Shown here in pieces: positions 12,901 to 13,313 of a stretch of DNA of 13,313 nucleotides. Below the pieces are notes generated by a model, which made no database searches, was not told where the DNA came from, and worked only from the letters and a program-made list of their open reading frames with translations. Location of the stretch: positions 1 through 13,313 of the forward strand of contig JAKAAS010000008.1 of assembly GCA_021802225.1 (NCBI GenBank), written 5' to 3'. This stretch comes from Bacillota bacterium. Lineage in GTDB: Bacteria > Bacillota_E > Sulfobacillia > Sulfobacillales > Sulfobacillaceae. Positions within the stretch are counted from its first letter, which is position 1; every line of letters starts with the position of its first letter. The translations under genes were made by a program, and so were the position numbers.

Positions 12901-13313
12901 ATACGGCCTTTTATACTCAAAACTCAAACTATGACCAACTGTTAGCGCAAGCCCACAGTGGGGCACCAATAGGAACGCTGTTAGCCGTCTTGCAGAGTTC
13001 AGGATATGCCTCCGATCCCGCGTATGCCCAAAAACTCGCCTCCATGCTCGCCTCAGGAGCGTATGGATCATACACCCCAGGACACCCCCAAGCCGGCACA
13101 CAATCTAGTCTTACATTGCCCAGTTCTCTTTCCGTAACCCAGTACTATCAAAACTTACTGTCCCAAGCGATTAAATCTCCAAAGACTTCGCACCCCGACA
13201 CACCATCACTCACCAGTCAAGCGAGTTTAAGTCTACTCAAACAACTGGCCAACTTCTTTTCGGGAGGTATGATGTCCCCCTCGATTGGTGCTGCGACTTC
13301 CGGGTTGGGACTG
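9906..13313 (+). CDS. Tape-measure protein with GH73-like peptidoglycan hydrolase domain (3' truncated)
   Basis: One frame is open from ATG 9906 to the window end (1136 residues, no stop). The tape measure fills the tail tube during assembly and sets its length. Residues about 35-100 form a heptad-like coiled coil (LDNIRGELDALKTGFSEFES, then STITRLRTDL). A Gly/Pro/Ser-rich linker carries two copies of SFYIPP(V/I)NPG at residues 114 and 148. Residues about 170-330 are Gln-rich helices; about 360-700 are Ala/Gly-rich helices with some weakly hydrophobic stretches (VVSYLAGEAIGNMASGIGG). A Gly-rich linker with CSPC lies near 789-818. Residues about 920-1050 are a GH73-like domain with catalytic Glu954. 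Its size, place after the chaperone and composition all fit; the true C-terminus is outside the window. Confidence 0.85.
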   Translation, partial: MANDTQKPGGGLPPIGGIGPYKVRFEADTSALTLGVNLALDNIRGELDALKTGFSEFESTLANSLTSTITRLRTDLSGIIAELNRATQALRTEMGGVSSVAATVPGGGAGGGGSFYIPPVNPGAFSSPNYSTVTGGQAAGGSPPPKSSFYIPPINPGGSTSHSAGGNTGPTSVGYEPVQGSYEQQLQQFRFDQIAPAEGIFLHEMGTMSQMQNLNHHTRNSYESAVGSLQQHLTQLGVQGKTPYLQDAIQQEIKTLQGTSQLFTQEFQQKYGAGTKTGQTLAEILQKPEAMNAAFGQSTRPSAIKDEILSRSPDLANNPELLMQEIASIQESRTRSSAKTNQNFIQAQYLLESAASSDQLAQEAMQKLNNAPAATSSSPRIGRTLAGGVVSYLAGEAIGNMASGIGGPYAQMGDLSFYANAWKQAMPYDLQAGALGQNVGVGAQSAITGLLAEAHKQHLAAPEVAQTAGLESSFAGVQGAAFLFKDAAQTYKFASYLGLSASTAAQVAGQAVGGGSTQSPTDLFTSIMQTAQQTGMSNTAIAQGIAGMQTALTSSYQTTTAAPEYTNLMMNLYKGAGMTPAERQQSLSSYESMFGHGSNLNLMSAQLYTQDYAATHGGNVGSLPTLIANANAGRVTPAELKMLIPQLHQIAMTQGETSFMLHAQGLLTKNAFGMSGVDLYKEFSNPNFNPATALAQAKDTQHGKKPGGGNKPLKPPGPPSGYYTEVLHELGKIQNAEMTVGNATINLAHHLGPWVGGGTNVLSHILEMGGGTLGALGVFGGAKALWNKIFGGGGSPPGDGGGGGSPLGGAGMGGCSPCEEQAAQGAAATATNTSKIAELLGGLGLAGGGAYALSQSGKWLPNVLSPTGQMAAIGNTFGAGMAALDAAIGSLHSLGSPSTSSPGTATSGAGYLNWSSVKGTHLSPFASKMAPYAAYVSQHTGLPEPFLLAQWSLESANGTSEAATENYNFGGIKPWGSYGAGPDSKYAGFGSLMGFAKADTAFYTQNSNYDQLLAQAHSGAPIGTLLAVLQSSGYASDPAYAQKLASMLASGAYGSYTPGHPQAGTQSSLTLPSSLSVTQYYQNLLSQAIKSPKTSHPDTPSLTSQASLSLLKQLANFFSGGMMSPSIGAATSGLGL
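10245..10376 (+). repeat. Duplicated SFYIPP(V/I)NPG motif in tape-measure linker
   Basis: The decapeptide SFYIPPVNPG (10245-10274) recurs as SFYIPPINPG (10347-10376), 34 residues later, with different codons at most third positions. The surrounding linker is Gly/Ser/Pro-rich. The codon divergence means the peptide rather than the DNA has been kept, which suggests a binding motif. Confidence 0.7.
12680..13050 (+). other. GH73 (glucosaminidase-like) domain within the tape measure
   Basis: The segment has the order of motifs of the GH73/FlgJ-type family that cuts glycan strands of peptidoglycan: GLPEPFLLAQWSLESANGTS with the expected catalytic glutamate at residue 954, NYNFGGIKPWGSYG (the family's N-F-G-I-K motif), a Tyr/Gly-Phe stretch (KYAGFGSLMGFAKAD), and GYASDPAYAQKLASML matching the usual 'YATDPxYA' end. 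The protein probably digests the host wall locally at infection. This is recognition of family motifs by eye. Confidence 0.82.

Overview
The window is a contiguous stretch of the structural module of a contractile-tailed (myovirus-type) bacteriophage or prophage. All genes are on the + strand and tightly packed. It is cut at both ends: a probable major capsid protein enters from the left and a tape-measure protein runs off the right. No ribosomal RNA, tRNA, CRISPR array, insertion sequence, integrase or host housekeeping gene was seen, so lytic phage and prophage cannot be told apart here. The host is not named by any gene. Purine-rich Shine-Dalgarno sequences before almost every gene and a GH73-type peptidoglycan hydrolase domain in the tape measure fit a thick-walled Gram-positive host. 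The surface-exposed virion proteins are unusually poor in charged residues, which would suit an acidic habitat; this is inference only.

Layout: (1) 2-619, C-terminal part of the probable major capsid protein, ending in a clear intrinsic terminator. (2) 702-2178, three unrecognised low-charge, beta-rich virion proteins, also closed by an intrinsic terminator. (3) 2232-3596, a 454-residue unrecognised virion protein. (4) 3597-3906, a non-coding gap with a 12-bp hairpin and copy A of a roughly 160-nt structured repeat. (5) 3907-6305, five short genes in the usual head-tail joining position; the first three carry Cys/His metal-binding patterns, and one (56 residues, TTG start) is easily missed. 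(6) 6345-8879, tail sheath and tail tube. (7) 8918-9626, tail assembly chaperone, apparently made in a short form (144 aa) and a +1-frameshifted long form (235 aa). (8) 9627-9905, a second non-coding gap with another hairpin and copy B of the structured repeat. (9) 9906 to the window end, at least 1136 residues of one open frame: the tape measure, with a coiled-coil start, glycine-rich linkers and a GH73-like domain.

Working together, these genes build the head shell and its decorations, the head-to-tail joint, the contractile sheath around the tail tube, and the tape measure whose length sets the tail and whose hydrolase domain probably opens the cell wall during DNA entry. The main points for a second look are the duplicated hairpin-plus-structured-element cassette in the two largest intergenic gaps, the +1 frameshift in the chaperone, the similar Ig/Fn3-like domain inserted in both capsid and sheath, the very low charge of several virion proteins, and a CCCCGCC/GGCGGGG motif that recurs far more often than chance.
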